In this document: one piece after another, positions 35,076 to 45,932 of the stretch | Layout of the letters: each line of letters begins with the position of its first letter | Position numbering within the stretch: the stretch's first letter is position 1 | Assembly: GCA_009602725.1 (NCBI GenBank) | Contig: WELB01000084.1 | Span: forward strand, 300,938 to 358,172 | DNA: 57,235 bases | Direction of reading: 5' to 3' | Source: Spirogloea muscicola | Taxonomy: Eukaryota > Streptophyta > Zygnematophyceae > Spirogloeales > Spirogloeaceae | Notes under the pieces: model-generated | The model's database searches: none | What the model was told of the DNA's origin: nothing | What the model saw: only the letters and a program-made list of their open reading frames with translations | Position numbers and translations under genes: made by a program

Positions 35076-37536
35076 CTAGAGGACTGGGCTGGGCAAAGCC
35101 TCTCGTGCGATGGAGGCCTCGATCTCGGCCGCAGCAGCAGCCTCTCTTCCCAATATGACCGTGATGTGGTCGGTGCCAGAGACGGCCCGTAGGTCAACAT
35201 TGGCATGCTTGGCTGTCAAGTGCAGACTGTGTGCGTATGGACATACAGCGTCTGCCGAGCCATGGATGACTCGAACTCGGAGGCCGGCGAGGTGGAGCAG
35301 GTGCAGTGTGGGGCCAATGAGCGCCGCACCACCGCAGATGGTGTTGTGGAAGATGTGCCATGCTGAGTGGTGCGTGTGCTGCATGAAGTCAGCGATGAAC
35401 GAACGCGGCACCCTGCAGAGGGGCTGAGAAGGTCAGTCTTGATCAATGCAAAAATGTGCTAGGCATCTAGAGGCATGAAAAGATTACAACGGCCCTGACA
35501 GAAACACTAATGTCTTCTTAATGACAAGTCAAAGTTCCAGGGCTTAAAGTTGCGACCTTCAATGTGAAGCCTTCCCAAGAAGACCAAAGTACGCGCTCAC
35601 CTTCGCTGTGAAAGCAGTGTAGCTGCAGCACCGAGGATAGGCTCCCACAAGCGGTGATTACGGCAGAGGAGGAAGCAGACGACGCGCCCAACGTGCTCAT
35701 GGTGCGACATGAGCGCCATGCCAAACGCCAGAGGTGGCCACAACGTCCGCCGAATGGCCTTCTCCAGGTATTGCTCAGCGGCGGGCACGCCGGGTGGCGT
35801 CGCCACGTAGGGCTGCATCAGCATGGCCGCCGCCGCCATGCACGTCAGCCTCAGTAATGCTCGCACGGCAGCCAAGAATAGTAGCCGCGGTGCTGGCATG
35901 GAAGGCAGCGGCACGGGCACTCACCGGTGAGAAGAGCGTGACGGAGGCCACCTCCAGAGGGTGGCAGGCGGCCAGCGCCAGGGCGACGAGGCAGCCCATG
36001 GAGTGCGCGACAATGTGGAAGGACCGCAGGCCGTACCGAGCGATGACTGATGCCTGGATCGTCTCCACGTGGTCACCCAGAGTGTACAGACAGTCCGTTG
36101 GCTGCGCTCCAGCGAACAACAAGCGATAAGCCTCATCAGCGGCTGTTGGGCTGATTGGGGGACTGGTGCTCAGCATGGCGGCTGGCCCTCACCTTGGGGC
36201 TCCTGCCGAAGCCGAGGAGGTCCACAGCATAGAGGCGGTGCGTGGAACGAAAGTGCTCCGAGAAGTGTGGCAGCACAGTGTCAACCCAGAACGACGAGGA
36301 GGCTGCAAAGCCATGTAGGAAGATGACGTCGCTAGCCTCATTGACGGGCACTCTTGGGATCTTGTCAGAGCCTGGAGCAGTGCCGGCGAGGCCCTTGTGT
36401 GCAGGCTTGGGAAGGAGCGACCCGGCGGCAGCGGCGGCGGCGCATGTGCGGTGCACGTACAGGTGCCCCTCGGAGGTTCTCCAAGCTGAGCAAATGCCAC
36501 AGCCGCAGTCTGACCAGCGGTGGCGAGACGGGTGCTCGCCATCACTGCGGTGCACTCCGTGCTTCGAGGCGCCCGCATCGCCCTTCTCACGCCGAAGAGC
36601 TTTGCGGAGGAGCGCCGCAACCGCGCGCAGCTCAGTGGTGCGCTGCGCGAGGTCGTCGCGGCCCATAAGCGGCTGGCCTGCTGGTGCTGGCAGTGGCGCT
36701 GGCAGATTTAGCAGGCGAAATGTGACGCCAGACACCGCCTCCAGGAGCGGCTGCTGCTCCTCTGCTGCCTTGGCGATCCTGAGCGTGCCAACTGTGTCCA
36801 CCTCGTCGGCCCCTCGCTTGGCCGTCTGCAAGAAGGCCGTTGCAGCCTTATAGATGGCGACGCGGCCAGTCAATCGCACCACCCTCCGTCGTCGCGCGCG
36901 CAGCGTTGCCGACACTGCCGCCAGGCGAGTCGTGGCGGCCGCAACCGCCTCCGCTTCTGCTCCGCTTTCTCCTCCACCGTCGTCGTAGCTGGCGAGAGCC
37001 TCGTCCCAGGCGGCCGTGCGCTTGCGCTCGGCGCAGTAGCAAGGCGGCGCGCTGCTTGGACACCACGCATCCGCCAGCCTGCACATCTCAGACGCCAACA
37101 AGTGATCAATGCGCCCCGTTGGAGATGAGGCTCAGAGACGGCAACGACGTCCCCTCCGGATCGTGGTGAAGGCGACGGCCCAAAGCCACACTGGCCTTTG
37201 CAGTGGAGGTGGAGCAAAGGACGACCAAATGGAGGTTTTGCCGTCGCTCCGGAGAATGCATCGACGGCCGCTGACCGGCAGCACCTGTTACAGATGCATA
37301 ATATTCCACTCCGCCATCTAAATTGTCGTTCGGGTAGCTCGAGTGGACCTGAAGACGGGGCAGAGGGCGCGGTCCAGGGCCTCCAGGAGCGCGAAGGCGG
37401 CCCAGTCCACGAGCCCCCGGCACACCGCCAGCAGGTGCCCGCCGCCGGCGGCCAGGAGGCCCCCCAGAGCCCGCGCCGCCGCGGAAGCCGCAGCCGCGGA
37501 CGCCGCGGCAGCGGCGGCGGCAGCGGCGTCCGCCAT
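35076..37536 (-). CDS. BODYGUARD-like alpha/beta hydrolase
   Basis: Five minus-strand exons in phase: 37536-37349, 37078-36193, 36101-35925, 35812-35601, 35412-35076 (599 aa). Exon 1 has an Ala-rich start and a hydrophobic segment ending VDWAAFALLEALDRALCPVF, followed in exon 2 by CYCAERKR. This layout mirrors the N-terminal membrane segment and Cys motif of land-plant BODYGUARD proteins. Other matches are SDCGCGICSAW, oxyanion loop FLHGFAASSSFW, DLLGFGRSPK, nucleophile Ser in VAHSMGC, WPPLAFGMAL, TLWPP, HHSAWHIFHNTICGG, catalytic Asp in HGSADAVCP and His in GTDHITVI. In plants BODYGUARD-type proteins act in cuticle/cutin-related lipid processing outside the cell; the algal substrate is unknown. 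A shorter ATG start at 37086 exists but would drop the membrane segment, so the spliced start is preferred. Confidence 0.88.
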
Positions 37537-37984
37537 CGCTATGCGGGAATGCAGCCGTGCCGTGGCAGCTACATCGGCCCCTCCCGAGGAAGCGATCGCC
37601 GCTGCGGCAGCGTGCGGCCGTCGAGGCAACGCCAGCCGCGGGCAGCGGCGCGGGGTCCTTCGCCGCCCGCGAAAGCCGCCGCAAAACCTGCCGCGATCCC
37701 CGCCGCCTCCTGCTGCGGCGGCGGCGGCGGAGTGCGGCGGGCGGCGGCGGCGGCGGCGGGCCCTCGGCGGGCCTCGAAGCTCTCCCGCCACGGCGACTGC
37801 AGGCCGGCCAGCGTGGCGCAGGGGTGGCAGGTGGTCCCGGGCCACGCAGGCAAAGCTCGCTCTCTGGATTGGCTCTGCGTATCCACGTGGAAAGGTCTCC
37901 AGGCTGGCCCCTCGATTGACCCGCAACCCGCCACGTCGACCGGGTCCGTTCGACTCGGGGCCTTCCACCCACTTCCTGCCGCTG
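37537..37984. other. GC-rich 5' flank of the hydrolase gene
   Basis: Very GC-rich sequence with CGG/GCC runs (37700-37770). All six frames are open for long stretches because stop codons are rare in this composition, and no domain is seen. Likely promoter and 5' UTR of the minus-strand hydrolase. Confidence 0.5.
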
Positions 37985-38105
37985 GTTTTTGAGCGCAGGC
38001 CGCGCTCTGGCGGCGGCCTCCGGCTTCCGTCAGGGCGACGTCTTTCCGCCTGCTAGCTACTCAGATTTGCATCTACTGACGAGAGGTTACTGAGAGTTCG
38101 CTTAC
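37985..38105 (+). mobile_element. LINE 3' end remnant
   Basis: GCGCAGGCCGCGCTCTGG...CTTCCGTCAGGGCGACGTCTTTCCGCC and the tail CAGATTTGCATCTACTGACG closely match 48105-48215 and partly match 2510-2620. Only the last codons and beginning of the 3' UTR remain. Confidence 0.6.
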
Positions 38106-38114
38106 TGCTGTCTC

Positions 38115-38760
38115 AGTCCTTAGCACTCCGGCTCCTTCAGACCTTGTTCATTCTTTTGGGCTGGCCTCTCCCAGCCACCAGTTAATCTGGCCGCGCTTGC
38201 TTCTTTTTGAGCTTCCCCGGCTTGCGGCTGCTAGGCATGGAGAGAAGTGAGCTCTTCCGAAGGGCAAGCACGGCCAGATTAACTGGTGGCTGGGAGAGGC
38301 CAGCCCAAAGGAATGGACAAGGTTTGAAGGAGCCGGAGTGCTAAGGAAGGGGGCCCGGTGTTGTGAAAGGCCAGCCCAGATAGAATGGACAAGGTCCGAA
38401 AGGGCCGAAAGGCGCCATGATCACACAGCTGTGCAAGAGACCACGGCGAATGGGAGCTCAAAAACCATGAGTCAGGAGCTGCGAGCCTCCCTTTTCCCTG
38501 CTGCTAAGTTTGTACTAGCCCGACTTGGAGCTGCCATCAAGGAGAATTGGGTTCAGTGTGTAGGATCAAGTTCAGCGTGAGCTGAGTAGGTATTGAGTGA
38601 TGGAGGGCCTGAGTGACCTGATCTACTATAGCACACTGACCAGGCACCCTTAGCGGTCCCCACCTTTTTGCCGACTCATCTGGACCTTGTTCATGCTGTT
38701 GTGGGCTGGCTTTTTGTCAGCCCTCGCTTGCTTTGGAAGAGCTGCTTCGTCCCGTTGACC
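38115..38760. repeat. Dispersed hairpin-repeat cluster in both orientations
   Basis: Reverse copies lie at 38120-38215 (TTGGGCTGGCCTCTCCCAGCC) and 38665-38755. Forward copies lie at 38262-38345 (preceded by GGCCAGATTAACTGGTGGC, a flank shared with copies near 720, 9872 and 48990) and 38360-38500, the latter with the distal part ATCACACAGCTGTGCAAGAG. Confidence 0.85.
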
Positions 38761-39047
38761 TCGTGTATATCCTTGGGTACACGGAGAATTTCTAATCGCA
38801 ACTGATCTCCTATATTACTGGATTGCTCTATGCATACCCTACTTGCCTTCTGCACCGCTGTGCCGACCGGGCTCATAACCTGCGGCAACATTCGAGCCAG
38901 CAGATGGAACCACATGTGGACAAGAGCTACAAGTATGATGAATGGCAAATAGTCGCGTGAGGCGCCCTTCTGCCCCACTCCCACTACGGGAGTCAGCCTC
39001 TGAGGCTTCGTCCACAAGAATTCGCCGTGATGATGTGCTATTTGTTC

Positions 39048-41493
39048 TCATTTTATTTTCAAGCCCGATTCTCGGAATGTGAGGCTCACCCTCCGCTCTG
39101 CAAGGAGGTCACCATTGAGTATGGCATGCGTGAAATTGTAGCGACTCTCTCCTGCGACAATCTGCACACACCGCCAGCCACTAGCAGAGAAGTCATTTAG
39201 GTAGTGAAGTTGTCGTCCTACATTTCAATGTAACACCAGCAGTGCCAACAGCAGCACAGCCCAAAAGGACTCCCACATCAGGAAGTTGCTGTCACGGGTA
39301 GGACAGACATGTAGCTCTGACAACGATGACACAAGATCAAGATTTGTTTTTTAAAGTCATTGTTGGCGTGCCAGGACTCAGCATAATCTATTTCATTGCA
39401 TGTTGCACTAGATTGAAGTGACTTTGGGGCACTTCAGCCCAGGATCCCTACCTGCAGAGAGCGCGGCTTGAGGAGGACCTTAAAGTGATCCTTGGGCCCA
39501 CGCTCACGAGCGTATGTCATGTAGCAGGCGCCGCCAAGGCTCAGGTTCACAAGTAAGGTTCCAGACAGCTGCAGGACAAGCATTGCGCCACAGCTTAAGA
39601 AAGATGTTGGAGGCCCCATCGGCGTCTGTCTTCCTTTTTGTCTGTTCTGTCCATCTTTCTGTATGTAAGACCTTTATAAGTATTTCAACTCCAGCTTGTT
39701 GGCAGTCCACAGACCTGCCGATCGTCCACATGTGCTTGCAGCGAGTGGCCAAGCTGCCGCCTGTAGTCCATTGCGTTTGCCCCATTGGGGCAGAAGCTGT
39801 CAAGCTGTGGAATGCTCCTCATCTTCTGCAGCAAATTGTTGAGAAATCCCGGCATCGGGGTCTTGGACTTTGAGACGGACCTGTTGTTGCCACAGACGTG
39901 GCTAAATGAAGAGTGAATATTGCAATGCTGAGCTGCAGCAGAGCAGCTACGGATACTACAAGGTGTTGCAAATCAAGGAAAACAGCTGCACAGCAAGGAC
40001 TTTCATCACCTGTAAAGGCATTGTCTTGGCAGACTGATGAAAGTAAAGCAACTACTAAATGTTTGATCAATTGATGGAAAGAGAATCAGTAGCATACTGC
40101 TGATAATTGGCCCCTAAACCCCCGTTCTCGTCTTCCTGTAACCCTCCCAACCTACCTAGTACGGATGCTGGTCATGACGCCGTACTGCTTGCCAAAGTGC
40201 CGGCCGTTGATGGTGCTCGGCCGCCATCCATTTCCCGACTCAACGTCCAACGCGTGCATCAGGCTCTCTTCCTCCTGCAACAAATCTACGACCACTGAGA
40301 ACAGGCAGAGGTAAAGCACACTTGCATCTTGCCCAATACAGCTGCTCGCCTGACGGACAAGACGCAGCACCCACCTGAGGCGACAGAAAGTCCTCAACGA
40401 TAAGCAGGCCCTTTGGGTTGCTCGACCTTGACATGAACACTGGCGAAGCGGGAGCGCATGAGTCTGCACTGCCAGCAGCTCTTCGGCCGCTGCTCTCGTC
40501 CACTTCCAGGGCAGGCTGTAAGCACTCTTGTGACTCGCTAGACCCTGCCTCCTGCTGTGCTCCAGTCAAGGTCTGCTCTTGAGGACCTGCCTGTTTGCTG
40601 GGACCTTCCTCCGTGTCCTCATTTTCAATGCCTGATGCCTCGTCGTCACTGACGCGGCCTTGCCATTGCGCACCTGAGAAGCAAGCATCCAGTATATCTG
40701 CATTCCCGCACGGGACTTCTGATGAAGTACGCTCTGACGGCTGGTCAGGGACCGCTCCGGTGCTTGGCAGGCAGTCGTTGGAGTTTGAGGCCGGTGCACA
40801 GCCCGAGCTTGAAGCTCCTTGCAAGATACTGAACGAGAAAGCGCTGCTGGTTCCGTTGTCGAGCCCGGCAAGGTCAACTGAGGCATCCGCATCGAGGCCC
40901 CGGAGAGTTGCACCATCCCTTGGAGCAGCATCAAGACTGCCGCCAGCACTGCGGTATGCGCTCAGGTCGGCGGCGATGAGGGCCTTCTCCTCCCAGCTGG
41001 CAGCAATAAGCACGGGCGCTGACGCCATTGCCGCCGCCGCTGCCGCTGCAGCCCCCTCTGCCGCCGCCGCTGGCTCCTGAGAGCACACGGGCGTGAGGAA
41101 CGGGATGGGCTCTGGAGCAGGCGCCCGTGGCTCTGCTCGGCCTTCATGCACGGCCTCCTCCTGCTGCTGTTGCTCGTGGGCTCGTTCGCCAACGTCCGCC
41201 TGCCCCGACGCCACACCATGCGACGCTGGCTCGGTTCCTTGATCGCCGCTGTCGCTGTGCCTCGCCACGCGCGCCTGGTCGGGAGGCGGCTGCGCAATGG
41301 CGGCCTCCCGCATTGAGCGCAGGCAATCTGGCTGCGCCTCCTGCTGCTTGTGGGCGCTGGCCTCGGCACTCCAGCTGCGGCCGCCGCTGCCGCAGCCGCC
41401 TTTGCCGCCGGCCAGGCCGAGGCCGCCGCCGCCACCGCCGCCGCAGCCGCCGCCGTCGAGGTGGTCGTTGATCCTGGCGAGCGCCACCCAAGC
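39048..41493 (-). CDS. AlkB-type 2-oxoglutarate/Fe(II) dioxygenase
   Basis: Minus-strand exons 41493-40375, 40274-40156, 39880-39715, 39568-39452, 39161-39048 join in phase and give about 544 residues; the true first exon lies upstream, near or in the gap at 41961. The first about 350 residues are Gly/Ala/Gln/Glu-rich and look disordered. The catalytic domain follows: PKGLLIVEDFLSPQEEESL, GRHFGKQYG, PMPGFLNNLL, PNGANAMDY, the iron-binding HxD in LQAHVDD, LSGTLLVNLSLGG, distal His in YNFTHAI, and the 2-oxoglutarate Arg in RRVSLTFR, ending 7 residues later. AlkB proteins oxidatively demethylate nucleic acids, or proteins in some paralogues; the exact paralogue cannot be fixed here. The Pro-X-Asn-X-X-X-X-Tyr spacing and short C-terminus fit eukaryotic ALKBH proteins. 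The start codon is unresolved. Confidence 0.88.
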
Positions 41494-42140
41494 CTGCGCC
41501 GCGGCAATAAGTGGGTCCCTCGACCGTCAGCGTCTACAAATATGTTAACTGTATGAAAATTTGGTATCAAGACTAACGGCGGCATGGGAGCGAGCCTTAT
41601 GATACGGCCGCCGAGGAAGAGCTGCGAGCTGTTGAGGTAGCAAAGTGGGTTTGTCGCTAAACAAGCAGGCACAGTTTGCCGAGCTAACAAAACCCCTGAC
41701 TGTTTCGAGTTTTCATAATATTGTAATGAATACATGGTCAATTGAGCTACCCAGAACGACGATGCAAGGCACCGAGAGCCCAAGGCGCTTGCGGTAATGA
41801 CTGGCAGCGCCGACGCCGAAGGCCAGACGGCGCCGCTCGGTCCCGGCACCGAGCGCGGGGTTTGAGAGACTCAGGGTTCGAGCCTCGATGGAGAAAAACC
41901 AGGGAGCCAGCGGCACCTGGCAGAGCGGGCAGCCGGCGAAGGCGCTGCCGTCGGCGGTGCNCACCGCCGCCGCCGCCGCCGCTGCCGGAGGCGGCGCTGG
42001 CGCCAGCTTCGTCTTGAAGCCGCTGCAGAGGTGCGTTTCGGTATATAATCTTTAAGCTGTCAGATTGTTTCGGTAGCAAAACAATCTGACATTTTGAGTC
42101 GTACATATATTCCACATTTTGGTTGCTGCTGTGCTGTAGT
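41494..42140. other. AlkB gene 5' region with assembly gap
   Basis: A (CCG)n tract carries an N at 41961. Minus-strand frames nearby include TADGSAFAGCPLCQ followed by a GT, which could be a first exon of the AlkB gene, but the phase cannot be tested across the gap. Not called as coding. Confidence 0.4.
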
Positions 42141-42144
42141 TTAC

Positions 42145-42250
42145 TTGCATAGCTGTGTGGTTTTGGCGCCTTCCGGCCCCTTCGGACCTTGTTCATTCTT
42201 TCTGGGCTGGCTTCTCATAGTCCCCGCCCCCCTTTGGAAGAGCTCAGTCC
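42145..42250 (-). repeat. Dispersed hairpin-repeat copy
   Basis: On the plus strand it reads GCATAGCTGTGTGGTTTTGG, CGCCTTCCGGCCCCTTCGGA, CCTTGTTCATTC, GGGCTGGCTTCTCATAG, CTTTGGAAGAGCTC. This is a clear copy of the proximal half in reverse orientation. Confidence 0.85.
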
Positions 42251-43289
42251 ATGCTGCTACAGACTGTTAAGACCGGCACAGCTGATTGCAAGCGCCAGAA
42301 AGACTAGCTTCGATGCCGTCAAAAGCCAGGGAGAAAAGGTATACGTAAAAGAGGAATGGTGGCCGCATCAAGGAGGAGACCAGACAGACCAGAAGACTCC
42401 GCCAAGGTGCAGCTCATGTCAAGCGCCAAGTGCGTTCGTCACAACAGGTAACGACAGCAGCTCCAGCCACTGCTTGAGCTGTCGCAGACAAAAGCTTTGA
42501 GCTCCTACACACCACTGTTAGATTAGGAGCGCAGCGCTCATCATACTGATTTGAGACTTGAAGCTCTTGCGCCTCTGTGGTTGGGGCCAAGTCTGTCATG
42601 CAATTGACATTACCGTTTGGCGGGTCAATTACAGCTACGTGCCCTAAGAAGAGCCAATCTCTATTCCCTGCGGCCACTTAACTTGCTGACTGGCCTCTAC
42701 TACCGGTGCCCCTTTGCCCCAACACCATTCATTCTTCCATAATGCGCAGCCCGAAAGCAGTGACTGTGCTCGGGAGAGGCCAGCCCAAGCATGGCCAGTT
42801 TTGGGCGAGGAGCGCCAGCAAACTGGCTCATCAGAGTAAGAGTGTCATACTCACCCAAGAATCTGAAGCCTTGGAGTTAGGAAGACATCTCTGGGCTGGG
42901 TGCTACCAGCCGCTTGCTGCATTCTGGAGGAGGCCAGCGCTGAGTGTGTGATTATAAACTCAGGACAGAAGGACGATCATATTGATTGCAGGAAAGACAG
43001 CTGGTACTTATAGGCTAAAGCCGTCAAGCTAGACGAAGGCATGCATAGCTACAAAGGTAGGCCGGCTGCTGCTACTTGCGAGTTGCTCAGTGGCCGCAGG
43101 GTCAGCACGTGGTGGTCGCTAAGAAACGAGAAGCTCTTCAGACCACGGAACGCAGCGCTCGCGGAGGGGGGCGATAGCTGTGAAAGGCCAGCTAATTTGT
43201 AGCCCAAAAAGAAGCTCTTTCAAAGATGGAGCGTTAGCTGAGTGATGGAGGGCCTGTGTGGCCAAGGACGCAGGCAAGCACACTGACAG
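42251..43289. other. Intergenic DNA with scattered repeat stubs
   Basis: A short forward repeat core lies at 42770-42795 (GGGAGAGGCCAGCCCAAGC) and another at 43170-43230. No gene is recognised. Confidence 0.5.
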
Positions 43290-43425
43290 ATGTACATTGC
43301 ATGCTGCTAAGCTGACCCGCTCAGTACCACGAGTCAGCTGTAGGTCGCTGACTGATGCACGTCTACGGAACAGCCATGAGAAGCCCTTCTGCCATCATTT
43401 AATGCTCGACCAGCTTTCTGGTCCA
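43290..43425 (-). mobile_element. LINE 3' end remnant (inverted)
   Basis: The reverse complement matches 20680-20800: it contains codons reading QKAGRAL and HQSAT, and the tail TGACTCGTGGTACTGAGCGG. It is a second copy of the LINE terminus found at 20590, inserted in the opposite orientation. Confidence 0.55.
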
Positions 43426-44245
43426 ATGGCTGTGAAGGGGCGATGTTCGTGAAGGCCGGCCCACAGGAGCGAACAAGGTGAAAGGCCTGAGGAAGATGCT
43501 TTTCCAGAGGGGGGCGATGGCTGTGAAGCCAGCCCAAAAAATGATTAGCCCTTCCAATGCAAGGCAATGGCTGTGAGAGGCTAGCCCAAGAAAGTAAGCT
43601 CATCCGAAGGGGCCGAGGGCTGGGAAAAGCCAGCCAGAGAGGAATGAAGTATTAGCGCAAGAAAGAAGATAGACTCTTCCAGTAGATATTTGTGATTGGC
43701 CAGCCTAGAAGAATGAATGAAGGAAATGGACAAAGTTGCTGACGGTGTGCTTGGGCGCCGCCCAAGCAGTCGTCAAACAGGGTCAGCGCGCCGGCAACTT
43801 CGCGGCCCCGTCAACGCCGCGGGCGCAGGTGACGCGCTTCTACTGCCGTAGGATCCCGTGATCGACGGTCGCAGCGCCCCCGGTCCCCGCCCGCGGAAGC
43901 TTCCTCCAGGGGGTTGCCATTGTCGGCTTTCGGGAGGCCGCTGTAAGTGCCGCCTCTTCTCCCCTCGCCCAGCCGCTCCTTCCTGACGATGTTTGTTCCC
44001 TTGCAAGTGGCCTCTCACGCAAAATGTGATCATGATATGTGTGGGTCTTGCAGCCATTGCCTTACATTGGCAGAGCTGTTTCTTTCCTCCGAAGACTAGT
44101 TTCTCTGACCTGCGACTGCTCAATAGAAGATAGTGAGCACCCAGTGGCTACTTGAGTCGCTGTGTGCTTTTAGCGCCTCTCTGGCTCCTTCGAACTTTGA
44201 TCATTCCAATCTGAGCTGGCAGATATACAGCCATCGCCCGCTACC
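43426..44245. repeat. Dispersed hairpin-repeat cluster
   Basis: Forward cores are near 43427-43480, 43515-43550, 43565-43640 and 43690-43735; reverse fragments are at 44045-44100 and 44165-44240. GC-rich DNA at 43745-43930 between them shows no gene. Confidence 0.75.
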
Positions 44246-44609
44246 TGACGAGCTCTTTCTTCCTTCCTCCGGACCTCCGCCTGGGGCGCCTCCTCCTGGC
44301 CCACCTTGCCTCGCCATCGCCAGAAGCTCCTGCTCTCGCAGAGCCACTTGTGCAGCCGTTGTGCACCTGGACTCTCCTCTCTCACTCCACAGCCTCGCCA
44401 CCTCGCCGCCCAGCAGCTGCCGCGCAACGAGCGCGTCGCTGCGACTGGGCTCCGTGCCGCCTCTGCAACTGGGCTCTGTGCCTTTCTGCGACTGTTGGCA
44501 GCGCGTTAAGAGGTGCGGCCAGCGCGCGGCCCGACGTGGATTGGACAGCGAGCTAGTGGCGCTCGCCCGCTGCCACAGCGTCCTTGGGCTGTTCCAGACG
44601 GCTGCATCC

Positions 44610-45932
44610 ATGAAGCTCCTAAAGGGCCTCTTGGGCAAGATGTTCAAGGGGCACGAGGACTCGGCCGGAACTTGCTCAGAGACGGTGTGCATTGCGCCTG
44701 CCCTTAATAGCACCGGCGACAGCAGGGAGGACCCCGGCGCAGTACTCCTGGAGCTCTTCACCTCGCAGGGCTGCAGGTTGGTGTCAAGCATGGAATGCCT
44801 GCTCTGCCATTGTCTGCTCCTGTACATGTCACCGTCTTATTAGCATGTCAGTATGTCATTTTCGTGTCTCACTGTATAATGTAGAGCACGGCATTCTGAC
44901 CTTGAGTTCCACACCGCAACTGCGCAGCTCCTGCCCGCCCGCTGACCACGTCCTGAGCAAGCTCGGTCGCGGGAGCTCCGCAGGCGTGCCAGTCATTGCA
45001 CTAGCGTACCACGTTGACTACTGGGACTACCTTGGCTGGAAGGATCCCTTTGGCAGCGCGCAGGCGAGTGACCGACAGCGCGCCTATGGGAGGGCACTGA
45101 GCCAACGCAGCATTTACACGCCAGAGCTGGTGGTGCAGGTGCGTGCCGTCAAAGCCCTTGTTGAACGAGCCCAGAATTTGATGCAGGTTCTGTCAATCCA
45201 CTAGAAGCCTCACTGTTAACCCCTACTCGAGCTTGAGAATCTTACATTTGAAGGATGACTCCTTTCGATGGCCTTAAGAGCAACTGTGTATGAGGCTCAT
45301 GCCACAGTTGGGCTAGCAGGGTGCAGAACACTGCGTGGGCTCCAGCGCCAAGCAGGTCGAGAACCTCATAAGCACAGCACCATGCTATCCTGCACCTGAG
45401 ATTGAGGTGGGTTATGCCGCTGCACACTATAAGGAACCTGCCTCTTGCGCCAACTTTAGGTGGTCGAGATTACCGGCTCCTGTCACTTGCAGAGCTTACC
45501 CCTGCACTTGAGCAGCAAAGTCATCAGCCTCAGCAGCAGCTCGCAATGAGTGTTGAACTGATGCGAGCGCAGGTTACTACCGAGCAACTTGAGACCATGC
45601 TTAAAATCACCCTCGTGGCATCGACACCAGCTTGGCTACGAGATGGGAAGCTTGGAACAATCAGCGTCATGATTGCTCTCTATGAGAGCAAAAAGCAAAC
45701 CAAATGCAGTCGGGGCGAGAACCGTGGCAAGAATCTCGTGAATAACTACGTTGTGGGGGATCTCAAGCAAGCCTGCCAGCTGGCAGCAGATGCTCGTGCC
45801 GCCAAGTCGGAGCTGCAATTTCCACTGGCGCCTGGCACTAATCTCACCAATATTGGCCTCGCTGTCTTCCTCCAGGACCTGGCCACAATGCGAGTGTATG
45901 GCGTCAAAAGTGTCAACCTGACTGACGCGTAA
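44610..45932 (+). CDS. DUF1223-family thioredoxin-fold-like protein
   Basis: Four exons in phase: 44610-44776, 44928-45138, 45320-45406, 45573-45932 (274 aa). Conserved features of the family are LLELFTSQGCSSCPPAD (Cys pair in CSSC, completed across intron 1), VIALAYHVDYWDYLGW, KDPFGSAQASDRQRAYG, IYTPELVVQ, GAEHCVGSS, and C-terminal GENRGKNLVNNYVVGDL. DUF1223 proteins are best known from bacteria as small exported proteins of unknown role; the CxxC suggests a thiol-redox activity (inference). The copy is interrupted by introns, so it is a resident nuclear gene and not contamination. A longer upstream open frame exists, but the conserved core begins soon after ATG 44610 (MKLLKGLLGKMF). No clear signal peptide is seen with this start. 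Confidence 0.9.

Noticed and set aside
37106-37972. Long frames on both strands upstream of the hydrolase gene
   Set aside because: Extreme GC content removes stops in all frames. Only the 37536-37349 part fits the phase and N-terminal pattern of the hydrolase.
41865-41895. tRNA B-box-like GGGTTCGAGCCTC
   Set aside because: No cloverleaf arms or A box at the right distance could be drawn; it lies in GC-rich gene-flank DNA.
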